From assembly GCF_021134715.1 (NCBI RefSeq), contig NC_060019.1:3100001-3164000 (forward strand): a DNA stretch of 64,000 nucleotides, given 5' to 3'. The position numbers were made by a program, and so were the translations under genes. Shown here piece after piece: positions 1-11,728 of the stretch. The notes below the pieces were generated by a model that was not told the DNA's origin, did not search any database, and worked only from the letters and a program-made list of their open reading frames with translations. Origin of the DNA: Daphnia pulex (lineage: Eukaryota > Arthropoda > Branchiopoda > Diplostraca > Daphniidae). Position 1 is the first letter of the stretch. Each line of letters begins with the position of its first letter.

Positions 1-548
1 CGAGAAAAATTGAAGCATTTCAATTTCACAACCAACATTTCAATTCAGGGTGATATTTCTTGTTAACCATTTCAATTTCTTGCTCTATTTGCTCAGGTTT
101 TACCACAATTCCTACTCACACAATTTTTCATAAGCCTCGATATCAACATCACCAAAAGAATTGGAAATCAGGTATTTCATTGCAGCTTATATTACACAGA
201 GATCATTATATTCAAAGTAAGGATTTTATTATAAATTCTACTTGATTCCTGTTGCAAGAAACTTAACTATATTTACAATTTGAATTTTAAGGTACTGATT
301 CAATGTTGGACATTGTACTCTAGCTAAGTTAATTAGTTAATAATAACTAAATATAAGTTCTTTCTATACACTGACTATTTGTATTTATTAGTGAAATTCA
401 AATATATATGATTGTTATACATACATTGCAAATTCATTTCTTACCTTTAATTGAATTTCTAATGAATTCAAATCTAAACCATTCAAATTTCAAAACACAG
501 AAACAGAATGCCATTCGTCGCCAAATGAAAGTACTACATATTTTCTTT
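1..548. other. Intergenic, no gene seen
   Basis: AT-rich sequence without a convincing exon or repeat structure. Short reading frames here have no recognisable motif. Confidence 0.5.
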
Positions 549-648
549 CCGGAGTGCAATAGCCACTTTTGACGCTAGAGGACACCGGACTCCGGAGTGC
601 AATAGCCACTTTTGACACTAGAGCGCTCCGGACTCCAGAGTGCAATAG
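549..648. repeat. 43-bp tandem repeat, about 2.3 copies
   Basis: The motif beginning CCGGAGTGCAATAG recurs at 549 and 592 and, with one change, at 635, giving a period of 43 bp. The unit also holds CCACTTTTGACxCTAGAG. No coding signal. Confidence 0.9.
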
Positions 649-835
649 ATTTTACCAATTATAAATTCTCGTTTACTGTCGCGTCGTCGTTGTTATCAAC
701 TTGTCATGTCATGTCACCAAAATCAAATTCGAATGAAAAACTTTTAAAGTATGCGTATTGTTTTTTTTATTGCAATACAAGCGAACTAAAACTTGTTGTT
801 TAACACATGAAAGTTTGTAATAATTAGTTATCGAA
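640..835. repeat. Inverted segmental repeat, copy 1 (partner 30955-31130)
   Basis: The stretch containing GTCGCGTCGTCGTTGTTATC, then TCATGTCATGTCACCAAAAT and CGAACTAAAACTTGTTGTTT, reappears in reverse complement at about 30955-31130. Together with the nearby FEM-1-like 3' end (second copy at 23810-24020) this marks one inverted duplication. Confidence 0.85.
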
Positions 836-949
836 GTTTTATTTTTTGTTTCCTTTTTTGGGTATTTTTTATTTGAGTTTTTGTTTTAATATAAATTACA
901 TAACGGTTTCAGATATATATACAAACGAAATACTTATCGTGATCCTTTT

Positions 950-2788
950 TTTAAAATTACCTTCGGTAGCACTGTGACGTGAGACACATTCCTGCAGGTG
1001 AAGTGGAAGCCTACCCGCATCAAATGGAATTCCGTGCTGTCGGATGACTCGAGTGCAATAGCAAGAAAGTGGAAACACGGTGTTTATTAGCGATTTGTAG
1101 TATGGGGGGCGCTGTAGCCCCTGTAGACGCCTTTTACGTACGAAAACCATCGCTTGAGGATGCTGAGAACCGTTTTGCCTTTATACTTGGCCATGTAAAG
1201 ATGACCTCCAGCGTCAACCAGAGCCTGGAATAAAGGCAAATTTTCTTGCAATCGCTGAGATCCCGCAGCCAAATGGTGAAGCGGAGTTTTACCAAACTCA
1301 TCGATGACGTTTGGGAAACTTCCAAGTTTAAGAGACAGTTTCATAATCTTGAGCACCATGTTGGGGTCGGTTCCATAGTCATCAGCGTGCCGAACTGCCG
1401 CGTGAAGAACAGTAGTGGAACGTTCTGAAAAGAAGCAGCGGATACAGGTTGAATAATACTCTTCCAATTGCTGATTCTCTCGATTATTTAACTGGGGGAC
1501 ATTGAATCCACAACGTAAAAAAACCGATAAACAAGTTCCCCGAAATCTTTGAATCCATCCCAAACTTCAAAAGACATACAGTGTGGCGCTTCGAAATAAC
1601 TCAAAATAGGGATGAAGAATTGGGGAGGCACTAGGAGATTGGCACAAGACAGTTTTATTCCTGGTGTTCCGGGCAGTTGCTCTACCATCGAGATAAACAA
1701 GGCTGACATTAGGCGAATCGTCCTGCTGAATATTCTAAATGGATTTGGGGAAATGTTGTCAGGGTCGAATCCATTCATTTGTTCAAGGATGAGCAAGCAA
1801 GTGCTCAGCGCAAGCTGGTTATCTTCGCCAAGTTTAAGTCCCTAAGTTAGTTCTAAGTCACCGGGACTTAGATCCCAATGGATCCGGCTTTTAACAAGGA
1901 GGACATGGCCATGCAACAGCATAGACAAAGGTTTACTTTTTGGACCGTCATTTTTCAGCGTGTAAAAATTACGTTCGATGTGTTCCTGCAGCAGGTCTAA
2001 TTCTTCCACGGTCATCACTTCAACAAGAGATCCAAAAACTGCAGAAGATGCTTCAGATGGAACATCCACATGGGGTATTTTGGGGAGAGGAGGTTCACCA
2101 CCAGCCGGGAAATGACGAAGAATCATGGCTTCCCTCCAGTACTGTAGTCCAACCTTTGCCGCTAAATCATCAAAAGGTCTATATGGAAAATGTACATCGT
2201 CGATATCAAGTAACAACCAATCAGTTCTAATGCAATAATCTTGTCCTGTCGAGTGAATGAGGTGGAATTGATGAAAACTTGGGCAAGGACTTCCAACCAA
2301 GCGACAGAGCAGTAGTCGCTGATGAGGTGTTCCATCACATTCAAAATAGGAATTGTATTAGAGAGCTTATCAATGAGCTTTGCAAACAATGTGTAACACT
2401 CGGCGTCAAATTCTCCGATCTCTTCGATATCACGAAGGGCTCGATGCCAATTTCGTAGAAAGTACACCAAATTCGTCAACACAACTTTCCCTGGTCAGGA
2501 TGTCTTTCATGGCAAACTCCAAAGGTGTTTCATCATTATCATTGCATTGCAGTAAAGTGTTGAAGACATCATCCACACTGTATGCAGATATAACCAATTG
2601 TAGGTTGTCAATTGAACCTTCGTCAAGGGCTTCAAACATGGCTCGCCTGCACTCACACACACACGAGCCTGCTGCACACTCGTTCGACGACCACCACGAC
2701 GACCACAACGACATTTCATTTGGTGAAGGGGCAAAAAAACGCGAATTGCAATGGTTACGTTCAATCACGGATCTGACTAGACGAGAAC
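950..2788 (-). pseudogene. FEM-1-like ankyrin-repeat pseudogene
   Basis: Reading frames on the minus strand follow the domain order of FEM1 proteins (substrate receptors of CUL2 ubiquitin ligases) but keep switching frame. From the 5' end: 2788-2430 (RRAMFEALDEGS... N-terminal helices, after a TTTCCAG acceptor), 2482-2162 (ends in an ALELIG motif like FEM1 LELLG), 2300-1842 (YWREAMILRH, PPLPK, VMTVEELDLL, the FEM1 central helices), about 1860-1488 (helical repeat), 1563-1087 (ankyrin repeats TPLHHLAAGS and ALVDAGGHL) and 1150-958 (C-terminal SCYCTRVI...LPLHLQE, the FEM1 tail). At least four frame changes in short overlaps cannot be explained by introns, so it looks dead. A 22-bp insertion near 1115-1136, absent from the copy at 23820, causes one shift. 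FEM-1 assignment is by motif order from memory. Confidence 0.7.
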
Positions 2789-3500
2789 CTGGAAACAATT
2801 GTAAGTTGGGTGAGCTAATGTACGCAGCAGACAGTCACAGACTAGCAAGTCTGTAATGTACTCGTGCAACACTCGTTGGCTGCCAGGGTTCCTAATAGGA
2901 AAATAGTTAGTATAGTAAAATGGGAAGAAAGGTGTGATGCGCAATACCTGGTAAAAAATTGGACACTCGTGGACAACAGAAAGAGAGAGTGATGACCACT
3001 CGCACAGGTTGGGAAGGTGACAGATCAACCTGGTATAGTGGAAACATTCAATTAGTAAGGGGTGTAGGTCGTAACATTTAGGGAATATTACCGTTGACGT
3101 GGAGGAATGAACAGGAATCACAATGCCACACAATCACTGTGCCTCACAATCACAGGACGAAATATAGGCACGAAGGAATTCTACTAAATGAACAAGTTTG
3201 GTTTCGATTCAGGCACACATCGAATGAAAAAAACGACTTGTTATACCCGATTCAATATTGAAAATTTTACTAAACGATAGTAAACGATTGCAATAAAAGA
3301 AATCAGTAAATCTGCCAGAGAGCAGAAACTGTAAGTTTCCTCATGCGAACCATGCTACAGCTGACGACAAAATGGCTATGAGACTGACAGGGAGAAGAAG
3401 AAGAAGAAGGGAGAGGTAAAGAGAGGCGCAAAATGCAATGAAATGTTGCAGATTGGAACAATACGGGTTTCGCCGATTCAATAACTTTCAACTTGAGTCT
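2789..3500. other. Upstream region of the FEM-1-like pseudogene
   Basis: Contains the splice acceptor for the 2788 exon and possible upstream intron or UTR. No exon can be supported. A short GAAGAAGAAGAAG stretch lies near 3405. Confidence 0.4.
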
Positions 3501-3587
3501 TGAAATTTGTGTCGAGTGAAAACGCACGTGAACACCAAGCAACACCAGCTAACAAACAGTATTGCAATAGTTGATACACACGACTGC

Positions 3588-4000
3588 ATGCTTCAGACTT
3601 TTGTTTTTTGGTTTATTTGTTTACTATCTGCAAATGGATTATTATCAATAATCGGGACTCTATTTATTTTTACTGTTGTGTTGGCCATTACGGGTACGTT
3701 ATCTTTAAATTTAAAATTTAAGAATTTAAGAAAAGAAATCTTATCTTAAAAAAAAATTCAAGCATCAGTTAAATGTTGAATTTTTTTTTAAAATTTCATT
3801 TCATCTTTTTCCAGTCAAATATTTGACTAGATTGCATAGGAAAGCTGTTCTCAACGCCCAGCTATTCACCGCCAAAAAAGGAGTTGGGGGCAAATGGTCA
3901 GCCATCGAATGTATGTCATCTCTCTTCCTTCTGCCAACGGATAACCGTTCCCTTTCCCTTAATAAAGCATCGTGGTTTAAGGGTGTTTTAGTTCAGTAAC
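3588..4000 (+). CDS. Candidate two-exon small membrane protein
   Basis: An ATG at 3588 opens a hydrophobic frame (FVFWFICLLSANGLLS, then GTLFIFTVVLAIT), a likely membrane anchor. A donor (GGGTACGTT near 3692) and an acceptor (TTTTTCCAG near 3813) are in compatible phase and join it to a basic frame with KYLTRLHRKAVLNAQLF and AKKGVGGKW ending in a stop near 4000. No family is recognised. It could be chance; the upstream part has no support. Confidence 0.25.
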
Positions 4001-4300
4001 AATAAAATTAACACCAAGCTAGTTTCTAATAACGTAAAATCAATTACAATTTATGGATTTTTTCAGAATAATTGTAATTCTTGATTGTTTTTTTTTGCTT
4101 TTGAAATGTAACAGCAAACAAAATTACGAGTTTTCACAATTTGGACAGTTTTCTTGACTTGTGTTGCTTATACCTGACTTTTTGGCCACATCCATCTCAT
4201 TTTTCTTTCACTTTCTTTCAGCTTGAAAGCGAAAACGAAAGACAATGTATTCATTAACTAGAAATGGAATCGTCACACGTTGATGTGTTTCGCAGCAAAG

Positions 4301-4671
4301 TGTTGCAGACGGCTCGTCTGCGTCCATCTAATCTGTCCCGTCACCCCATCTGTGTGCGTATGTGAGAACCCTACCGTGTTGTTGTACCGTCAGAGGGCGT
4401 AACTGTTGTAAGCTGGCCAGCGACTATGTGTAGTCAGTCGTCGTCTCTCGTCGGTCGTCTCCCGTCAGTAACCTGTCGGTTATGTGTGTTGAGTAAGTCT
4501 TACTTTCGTAAGCAAGTCTGAGGGATGGCTTTGGTTAACACCTGGCCTGTTCCGCGTAGTGTCCCCAATAAATATGTTTTTAAGAATCCCTTGTGTCGTG
4601 TATTCGTTTAGTCATGTAACGTAAACAATCTGCTTGGTCGAATCCGCTCGTCGGCTGAGCAGATTGCAACA
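4301..4671 (+). repeat. 5' LTR
   Basis: TG...CA ends, 371 bp, with an AATAAA polyadenylation signal near 4567. Matches 7232-7602 with no difference seen. Confidence 0.95.
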
Positions 4672-5735
4672 TTTGGTGTCAGAAGTCGGGCACGGGCCAT
4701 TGAATAGTTCTCATTTTTTTTTTTTGGTAAAATCTTTTTTTTGTTTTGTGAGAACTGCCCGTGCGATATTTACGTGGTTTTTTTTTCTTTTTGTTTTTTT
4801 TTGTAAAGCCCACTTAAGTCCTTTTCATTGCTCAGCTTAGTTAGTAATTTAATTATTTTTTTTTTTGTTTCTTGTGGAATTTTCGTCAAGACAGTGACGA
4901 TCGGTAGTTTCAGTCATTTTTTTTTTGTCACGTCATCAGACCCCCCCCCCTTCAACTTTTTTTTTCTCGTGTGGAAAACGCCCCCACCCACCCCCCTAAA
5001 CATTTCGCGCGTAAAACCACGTGGCCCGTTGAGGCATTGAAACAGTTCGTTTCTTTTTTTGTGTGTGGCTTATGGAATCTGCGTTATAGCCGCCATTTAT
5101 TTTTTTTTGTTCTCTTTCGCCTGAACATGCACTTGCTCTAGCAGTAAGTAAATTATTCTTTTTTTGCTCTGGTATTGAGCATTAATATTATTTTTTCATT
5201 TTTTTTGGTCAAGTATAACAAATTATTTTTTTTTGTCGATTACGTCCAGTTGCCGTGTGTGGTAACCACGGCCTGTATCTGTATTTCGTTTATTTTTCTT
5301 TTTTTTTTCTTTTTGGTTTGTTGAATAGTCAACTAACATTGTGTAGTAAGTAAGTGTGTTTAGCCCTACCAGTAGTTCTAATTTAATTATATGCCGCCAA
5401 AACGTGAAGATTCTGGAGTGCCGTTTCAAGGTAACCGTCCCGTTTGCAGACAAAGGCAAGTCTAATTGGCCTTGGAGCCATTTTATGCAAGTTTCTGGAG
5501 ATGGACCACGTCAAATCGCCATTTTCTTTTGCTCCTTTTTTTTGAGCCTACGTCTCGTTGCAGAATGATTAATTAATTTTGTATCGTTTTTTTTGTTCGT
5601 CACGTAGAGTAACAACGTCTAATAATTGCATTTTTTGTTTGTTAAAGAAATAGTATTTAGTATTTACTGTGCAGTTGTGTTCTTTGTTAGAACAGACGTG
5701 TATGGTAGTCGATTTTTGTTTTTCTTTTTTCTTTT
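4672..5735 (+). other. Non-coding interior of LTR element, T-rich
   Basis: Primer site followed by about 1 kb with many runs of 8-10 T and no long coding frame. Gag and protease coding appear to be absent. Confidence 0.6.
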
Positions 5736-5739
5736 GGGT

Positions 5740-6835
5740 GACAGCTCTGCTGTTCGTTGAGTGGAAATCGAAGTTTGAAGTGAGTGGTAAGTTCGCCAGA
5801 TGGAACCTGGCTATGCAAGAGTTTGAATTTGAAGTTTGCCACATAAAAAGTGTAGATAATTGCGTGGCTGATGTCCTATCTCGAAACCCTGATGAATCCT
5901 GTATTGGACCCAGTGGATCCGAGATCGGTCATGTAGTGTGTGTATTTGAAAGTAGAAAGCCAATAGGCACGCTTGAGTAATGTTGAATTGGCGTTCCAAC
6001 CACAACTTGGATAGCCAATTGCGTCCCATTATCACCGTCGTAAATTCAAATGTCCCGGGTTAAAGTTCCAATAATTTTAAAATTGGTCGTAAAGTTTGTG
6101 TAAGATAAATTTTTCCCAGGGTCGTAAATTTATTTTGTTTTCCCGTCCGTATGAGTAGAAAAGTAATTGAAATTTCGTCACAACAACTCCTCTTTACAGT
6201 CATATTGGCTATGGATGAAACAAGTAGTGTCAGTATGGTGTTGATTGCCAATTTGTCGTGTGAATGTACAAGAATATGTGTCTCCTTGCAATTACTGTCA
6301 GTCTTATACATGTACCCCTGGATCTCCTGCTGTATAGCTGAAAGCTATTCCTTCGCCTGATCGCCAGTTTCGTTCTGTCGGAATGGATCGTCCCGGTCCT
6401 TTGAAAGTTAATGAGTTGGGAGCTCATCACGTGTTCGCGATGACAGAGCAGCCGAAAACGTCCAGATTGGTAAAGAGAACGAACGGAACGATTCCACCAA
6501 CTCTTTCAGCGTTTATTAACATGGACAACGACGATGTGGATTGTCACCTGCCTGCAGAAGTGTTTGATGTCAGCACGGTTAGAAAAAAGTAACTTAAACA
6601 TTTCGCCGTTTCAGCTCATGCATGGCAGACTTCCTTTACTTCGTCGAAGAATCAGTTCCAGTGGCCAAAAGAGCGTCCAGAGTCGTTCAACGTCTTTTTC
6701 GCCCGTTTCAGCGATCTCAGAGAAGCTGCACGTCTCATCAAGTCGAAACATCTGGTTGACCTAAGGCAACGAGTGGTGCAAGATTTCTATCCTGGTGCGT
6801 TGCTGCTCATCCGAAGAAAATTGAACCAAAGTTAA
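5740..6835 (+). pseudogene. Eroded gypsy pol remnant (RNase H end, integrase pieces)
   Basis: 5775-5975 encodes the RNase H tail (SGKFARWNLAMQEFEFEVC, ADVLSRNPD) and aligns by eye with GKFARWILSLQEYDFEV in the intact element at 25662-28742. About 6335-6440 holds an integrase-core scrap (VGMDRPGPLKVNELG). 6595-6830 holds an integrase C-terminal scrap (ISPFQLMHGRLPL, then FARFSDLREAARL across a frame change). Reverse transcriptase, protease and most of the integrase catalytic core are missing, so the element cannot be autonomous. Confidence 0.85.
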
Positions 6836-6839
6836 AGCT

Positions 6840-7231
6840 GCTTCCCCTCCTACGAAACCGAGATCCCGAAGAACAGAACTCCTCTTCAGTTGGTTGAAAG
6901 TTTGAGTTGGAACATTCATGTTTTTTTTTGGGGTATGTCTTTGTGGTGTTTTCTTTGTTTTTTGTTTTTGTTTTTTTTATTGTTGTGTTGGTTCCATGCT
7001 ATTTCCCTACCCACCGCCCAGCTCTGAAAGTTTAGTTTGTTTTTGAACATTTATTAATTTTCTTGGGTGGGTTTGAATGAGGGAATGGAAAGGTTAGTTT
7101 TAAGGTCCGTCCCAATCTTTTTTTTTGTCTTTGTTGCTTGATTTCGATTTGACAAATGGCATGTATCATATGTAAATAGTTTTGTTTGCGTGCTTGTATG
7201 TTGGTGTCAAATCGAGTCAGGAAGGGCCGAA
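6840..7231. other. 3' untranslated interior and polypurine tract
   Basis: T-rich spacer between the last pol scrap and the right LTR. The purine-rich tract just before 7232 probably primes plus-strand synthesis. Confidence 0.6.
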
Positions 7232-7602
7232 TGTTGCAGACGGCTCGTCTGCGTCCATCTAATCTGTCCCGTCACCCCATCTGTGTGCGTATGTGAGAAC
7301 CCTACCGTGTTGTTGTACCGTCAGAGGGCGTAACTGTTGTAAGCTGGCCAGCGACTATGTGTAGTCAGTCGTCGTCTCTCGTCGGTCGTCTCCCGTCAGT
7401 AACCTGTCGGTTATGTGTGTTGAGTAAGTCTTACTTTCGTAAGCAAGTCTGAGGGATGGCTTTGGTTAACACCTGGCCTGTTCCGCGTAGTGTCCCCAAT
7501 AAATATGTTTTTAAGAATCCCTTGTGTCGTGTATTCGTTTAGTCATGTAACGTAAACAATCTGCTTGGTCGAATCCGCTCGTCGGCTGAGCAGATTGCAA
7601 CA
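7232..7602 (+). repeat. 3' LTR
   Basis: 371-bp copy of 4301-4671, followed by the target duplication AAAG. Confidence 0.95.
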
Positions 7603-7606
7603 AAAG

Positions 7607-8860
7607 GGTGAATTTTGACACCTTTTCAATAACCGACTCAAAAGCTTCCCTGATATAGCTGTCATTTCCATCGAAATGTTTTTCAAAAGAACGAAATCAT
7701 CAAATGAAACAACGAAATGGAATGTACTATCAACAATGGCAGACACTTTACTTCTGATGATTAGCGCCAAATCTGAGGGCCACTAAAACTAGAGAACCTA
7801 GATGTACACAGTTACACAGGAATCCTTATAACAATAGAATACCACGAGTAAAACAAGACTACACAAACAGAATGCCATCTCAAATTTTACAAAGGAAGCT
7901 ATAGTTGGCAAGGTATTAAAATTGCAAATTGATCTCTAGTCATATTGACTAAGGAATTGGATTGAGAAGAAAATTGGATAAAAATACTTACTTTTGCTGT
8001 TGCATTGTACAAGACGTTCGACTTGGTACAGATGTCAGGACAAGCAACCCATTTGTCCCTGAAGATGCTCGTACAACCTGACAGGCATCGTTTGAGACAG
8101 CCAATCATCATTGATTAGAGACAGCCAATTGAATTCCTAGCTAATAGACAGCACGCAGTAGCCAAATTTTAATTCGTCACGCCTTTCACTTACTGGCACA
8201 AAATAGATCAAGTGAGGATGAAGAATAATAGATAACTCCAGCAGCTTTCCCTTTGACACAACATACAAATAATTTTGTTAGCAATTTCAGACTTTCGTTT
8301 ACTTTTTCAACAACATCAAAATCTCTCGCCTGATGCCACTTCAACGAAATAACAACAAAAACATCAGTCCGTTTAGCCCCATGATGATCCTCTCTATGAT
8401 GATCAGGGCAACTGAACGGGAGAGAACCAAGATGTAAACAGCTTATATGAGTAGGTCAATCATGAAAAAACCTATGAGAGAGCAAATTTAGCACAACCAC
8501 AAATTAAACCTAACATTTTCTAGAAAATACAGTACCGAAGTAGGGATTTTAAGTGATTACCTTAGATATTGACAGGATGTTACAGTTGAATTTCATCCCT
8601 ATAGTGTGACTGGCCATCAAATACTAATTGTGGATCACTGATGAATGAATAAGTAACTTGTAAACACATCCAAGGATACAATCCCAAACTAAAGCGATAA
8701 TAAAGTCAGCGGTTTTTAAATCAGGACTACCTAGGGCTAAAATTCACGCTTGTAATTGCTCAAGATGAATCCGATGTGGACATAAGTATTACTGTAAAAA
8801 TCCAGCCATCCGGCGGAACCAATAAAAAATTTGGAATCACTACAACCTGCAAAAGACGTA
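7607..8860. other. Spacer with weak minus-strand exon candidates
   Basis: Two weak minus-strand candidates. About 7607-7770 reads as a possible coding stretch (VSFDDFVLLK, then after a frame change HFDGNDSYIREAFESVIEK), directly abutting the LTR element insertion. About 7995-8111 is a cysteine-rich frame (CLKRCLSGC, VACPDIC) ending at a consensus donor GTAAGT. Neither matches a family I know. Confidence 0.25.
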
Positions 8861-8983
8861 ATACATTAACATTGACATTTTCACGAATTTATAAAGTCCT
8901 TTTTCATAAAATGTTCAAAGCGCTACATCGAGCTGAAGGGATCTGCAATTACATGTTGTATGACATTTTAAAAAGATGCGTCT

Positions 8984-10948
8984 TTAGTCGGGATTTAAAC
9001 AATGACAAGGATTTGGTTGCCTGTAATACCTCGGTAGCTTAAAGAGCGTTGGAGAAGCATGACTGAAGGTGTGAGTGCCGTATGTATTAAGGTGAATTCG
9101 TGGGACACAAAGCAGGTAAGATGATGCGGCCGATCTTGATTGTGATGATGGACGATATGGTGTGATGAGTTCAGATAGATAGGCTGGGGCTAATACGTGG
9201 AGGCACCGGAATGTCAAGGCAAGAATCTTGAACTCTATTCGGCTCTTTATCGGAAGTCAGTGCAATGCAATCAGATGTGGGGTGATGTGTTCAGATTTGT
9301 TAACCCTCTTCACCATTCTCGCCGCCTAGTTCTGAAAAAGTTGAAGTTTGTTCAGGAGCTTGTCAGGAAGCCCGTACAAAAGGAAATTGCAGCTGTCGAT
9401 TGTTGAGAAAACAAAAGCGCGCATCAGCTTCTAATTTGCAGCGTCATCAAGGAATCTGCGAATCCGGCCGATGCTCCAGATGTGAAAATGAGCCCTCTTG
9501 CACAGACTCTGAACTTGCTCCTCCATCGATAGATGCATATTAATGATGACACCCAGATTCTTGACAGGTGAATGAGGGCTCAATCACCAACATGAAGTTG
9601 CATCGTCGACGGTCGACAGCGCTTCCTTGCCGAGTAGACCAGAAGAAGCTCAGATTTGTCATCATTGAACTTGAGCTTGTTCCTCTTCATCCAGGCTCTC
9701 GTCTCATCCACACAGTCCTCTAGCCGACAGTATACATTTCACTCTGGTGAAAATGCTCAAGGTCCAGCTTGAGCTTGGCGTAAAGGTCCGTATCATCCGC
9801 GTAGAGCTGAGAGTTGATTCCGTGACGCACTGATATGTGATAGATCGGACCAGAATTTGTGGAGAAAAGATTTTGACCAAGAACTGAGCCCTGAGGTACA
9901 CCCATTTCCACACTGGATAATACCGACACAACATTCCGACACACATGCACTGATTGATTCCGGCCACTTAAGTACGACTCGAACCAGTCCAATGCCCTTC
10001 ATGATACACCACAGCCATCGCGGAGCCTCTGAATCAGTATTGCATGGTCTATGGTGTCAAAAGCAGTTCTCAAGTCCAGAAAAAGCAGTAGAGAGCCCAT
10101 CCCTTCGTCAACAGACATAAGTAGGTTATTACTACACGTAAAAGAGAAGTTTCACAAGAATGAAACTCCATATAACCAGATTGCACAGGAACATACAAGT
10201 CATTTCTGTTGAGGTAAGACACAAATTGATCAGCTACAACACGTTCCGTCAATTTAGACAAGAAAGAAAGCTGTTCGGGACAGAGAGATTGTTTCTTCAA
10301 TAGTGGTGTAACATGCGCCATTTTGAAGCTGTCAGGAAATATCTAACTTGCTAGTGACTCATATACAATGGAGTAGTAGCTGGAGCAAGCACAGCTACAA
10401 AACTTTTCAGAACATGCATCGGAATTGGGTCAAGGGAACAGGACTTGTTGGAAGAAGCCAGAATTCTCTCTGTTATGTCAGAAACGCCAACAGGGACAAA
10501 CGAGTCGAATGCTGGAACATCAGCCACTGGCTCAGAGCAAGACTCAGCCTGCAAGGGGTCAAGATCAAGTTGTCTTCTGATTTCTGTGACTTTGCTGAGA
10601 AAGAACGACGAAAACTGATTTAACAGATCAATTCTCGAGTTATGTTGAGGTAGCCTGAGTGCCTTCGATCTTGAGAGTCTACAATTAACTTCTGAAGGTA
10701 AAAACTTTTGGCATTCTCAACAAGGTCGTTTAGACGATTCCTAGTGGAGTTCAACAATTACTGACTGATAACATTCGGATTCTTCCTCCATCTACGTTAA
10801 GCTACGCGACGTGCACACCTAGCAGACTTAACGTCCTCATTCAACCAAGGAGATAACGGGTGAATGACAAAAATCTTCCTCTGAAGTGGTGCATGTTTTT
10901 CCAAGGTAGCCAAGGCCCCTTCGTTGTACTGTTTCAGTAAGCCTTTCA
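8984..10948 (-). pseudogene. L2-type reverse transcriptase, 3' half, frameshifted
   Basis: In minus-strand order: linker (HPLSPWLNEDVKSARCARR at about 10870-10815), start of RT (NKSCSLDPIPMHVLKSF, 10554-10351), LTERVVADQFVSYLNRND (10321-10070), the RT core GVPQGSVLG and YADDTDLY (9992-9720) and the C-terminal TFRCLHVLAPAYLSEL (9217-8984). Frames change between the blocks, and stops interrupt it, so it is inactive. RT would make cDNA from element RNA at a nicked target. Confidence 0.85.
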
Positions 10949-10953
10949 GTGTT
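10949..10953. repeat. 5-bp target duplication GTGTT, left copy
   Basis: GTGTT here and at 17278-17282 flank the I-type element exactly, and deleting element plus one copy restores the interrupted L2 reading frame. Confidence 0.85.
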
Positions 10954-11728
10954 AGGATTTGGATTTTTGATTTTTTAGGTTGGGGGGGGGGATTTCCACA
11001 ACAGCTGGCGTTCGTCGTTGGATGTGCTTAGGCCGCTGGCGGTGATTTCGGAACTGCTTTGTACTCTTGGATTTACAGCTTCAATGGCGTCGTCTCGTGG
11101 TTCTGGCGGTTTGACGTTCTCTCGGTTTCTCCGTTCTTGTGTCTTGTGGTTCGATTTGGATACATTTTATCTGTTTTTGTGGTGTTTCCTGGTATCGGTA
11201 GGTATTTAGCCTTGGGCGTGAGGTGTTTTGTTTACAATTTTTCTGGCTGTTTGTAAATAAAATTCCTTTTTTGTAGGTGGTTGTGGAATGGAGATTGGTT
11301 TTGTCTGGTTCGGCTTTCCGAGTCCTTTAAATTTGGTCCTAATTCGCTTTCTGTTGGGTTTTACGGTTAGTCTTTTGATGAGTAAAGGTATCCTGTTGAT
11401 TTTTAGTTAATGGTTCACTTGTATTGATTTTTTGTTTGTTTGATTTGATTGTTTGTATCAGATTTCTTAGGTTCCGCTGCTCTGGAAAGGTTGTCCTGTT
11501 GAATAGGCCCAACCTTCTCCTGGGATATATTTATTCCTCGGCTTTCTCCAACTCTTTCTGCTACTGGTCACTGGCTTTGCTGCTTGTTGGTTTTATCTTG
11601 CCTGATGACAAAGGGGCTTTTGTGTTGGCCTTATTTCCATGGGTGCTCCCTTTTGGCTGGTGTTTTCTGCCACCACTTCGTCCACAACTTCTTCGGATCT
11701 GATGTTGGTGGTACGCATGCTCCTCTTG

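Larger units (their letters stand above)
4301..7602 (+). mobile_element. Non-autonomous LTR retrotransposon (Ty3/gypsy-derived) with identical LTRs
   Basis: Two 371-bp direct repeats (4301-4671 and 7232-7602) begin TGTTGCAGACGG and end GATTGCAACA. I find no difference between them by eye. The flanks carry a 4-bp target duplication AAAG (4297-4300, 7603-7606). The primer site follows the left LTR (TTTGGTGTCAGAAG, 4672 on) and a polypurine tract (TCAGGAAGGGCCGAA) precedes the right LTR. The 2.56-kb interior keeps only scraps of RNase H and integrase. The same primer core and nearly the same polypurine tract occur in the 24122-30567 element, although the LTR bodies differ. Confidence 0.93.

Noticed and set aside
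1940..2230. Plus-strand 96-residue frame
   Set aside because: Antisense of the FEM-1-like central region.
4690..5220. Possible gag gene in the first LTR element
   Set aside because: Frames are runs of Phe from poly-T with no gag motif.
11018..11702. Plus-strand hydrophobic frames resembling membrane proteins
   Set aside because: They lie antisense to the 3' part of the I-type element; Leu/Phe/Trp-rich runs come from its reverse strand.
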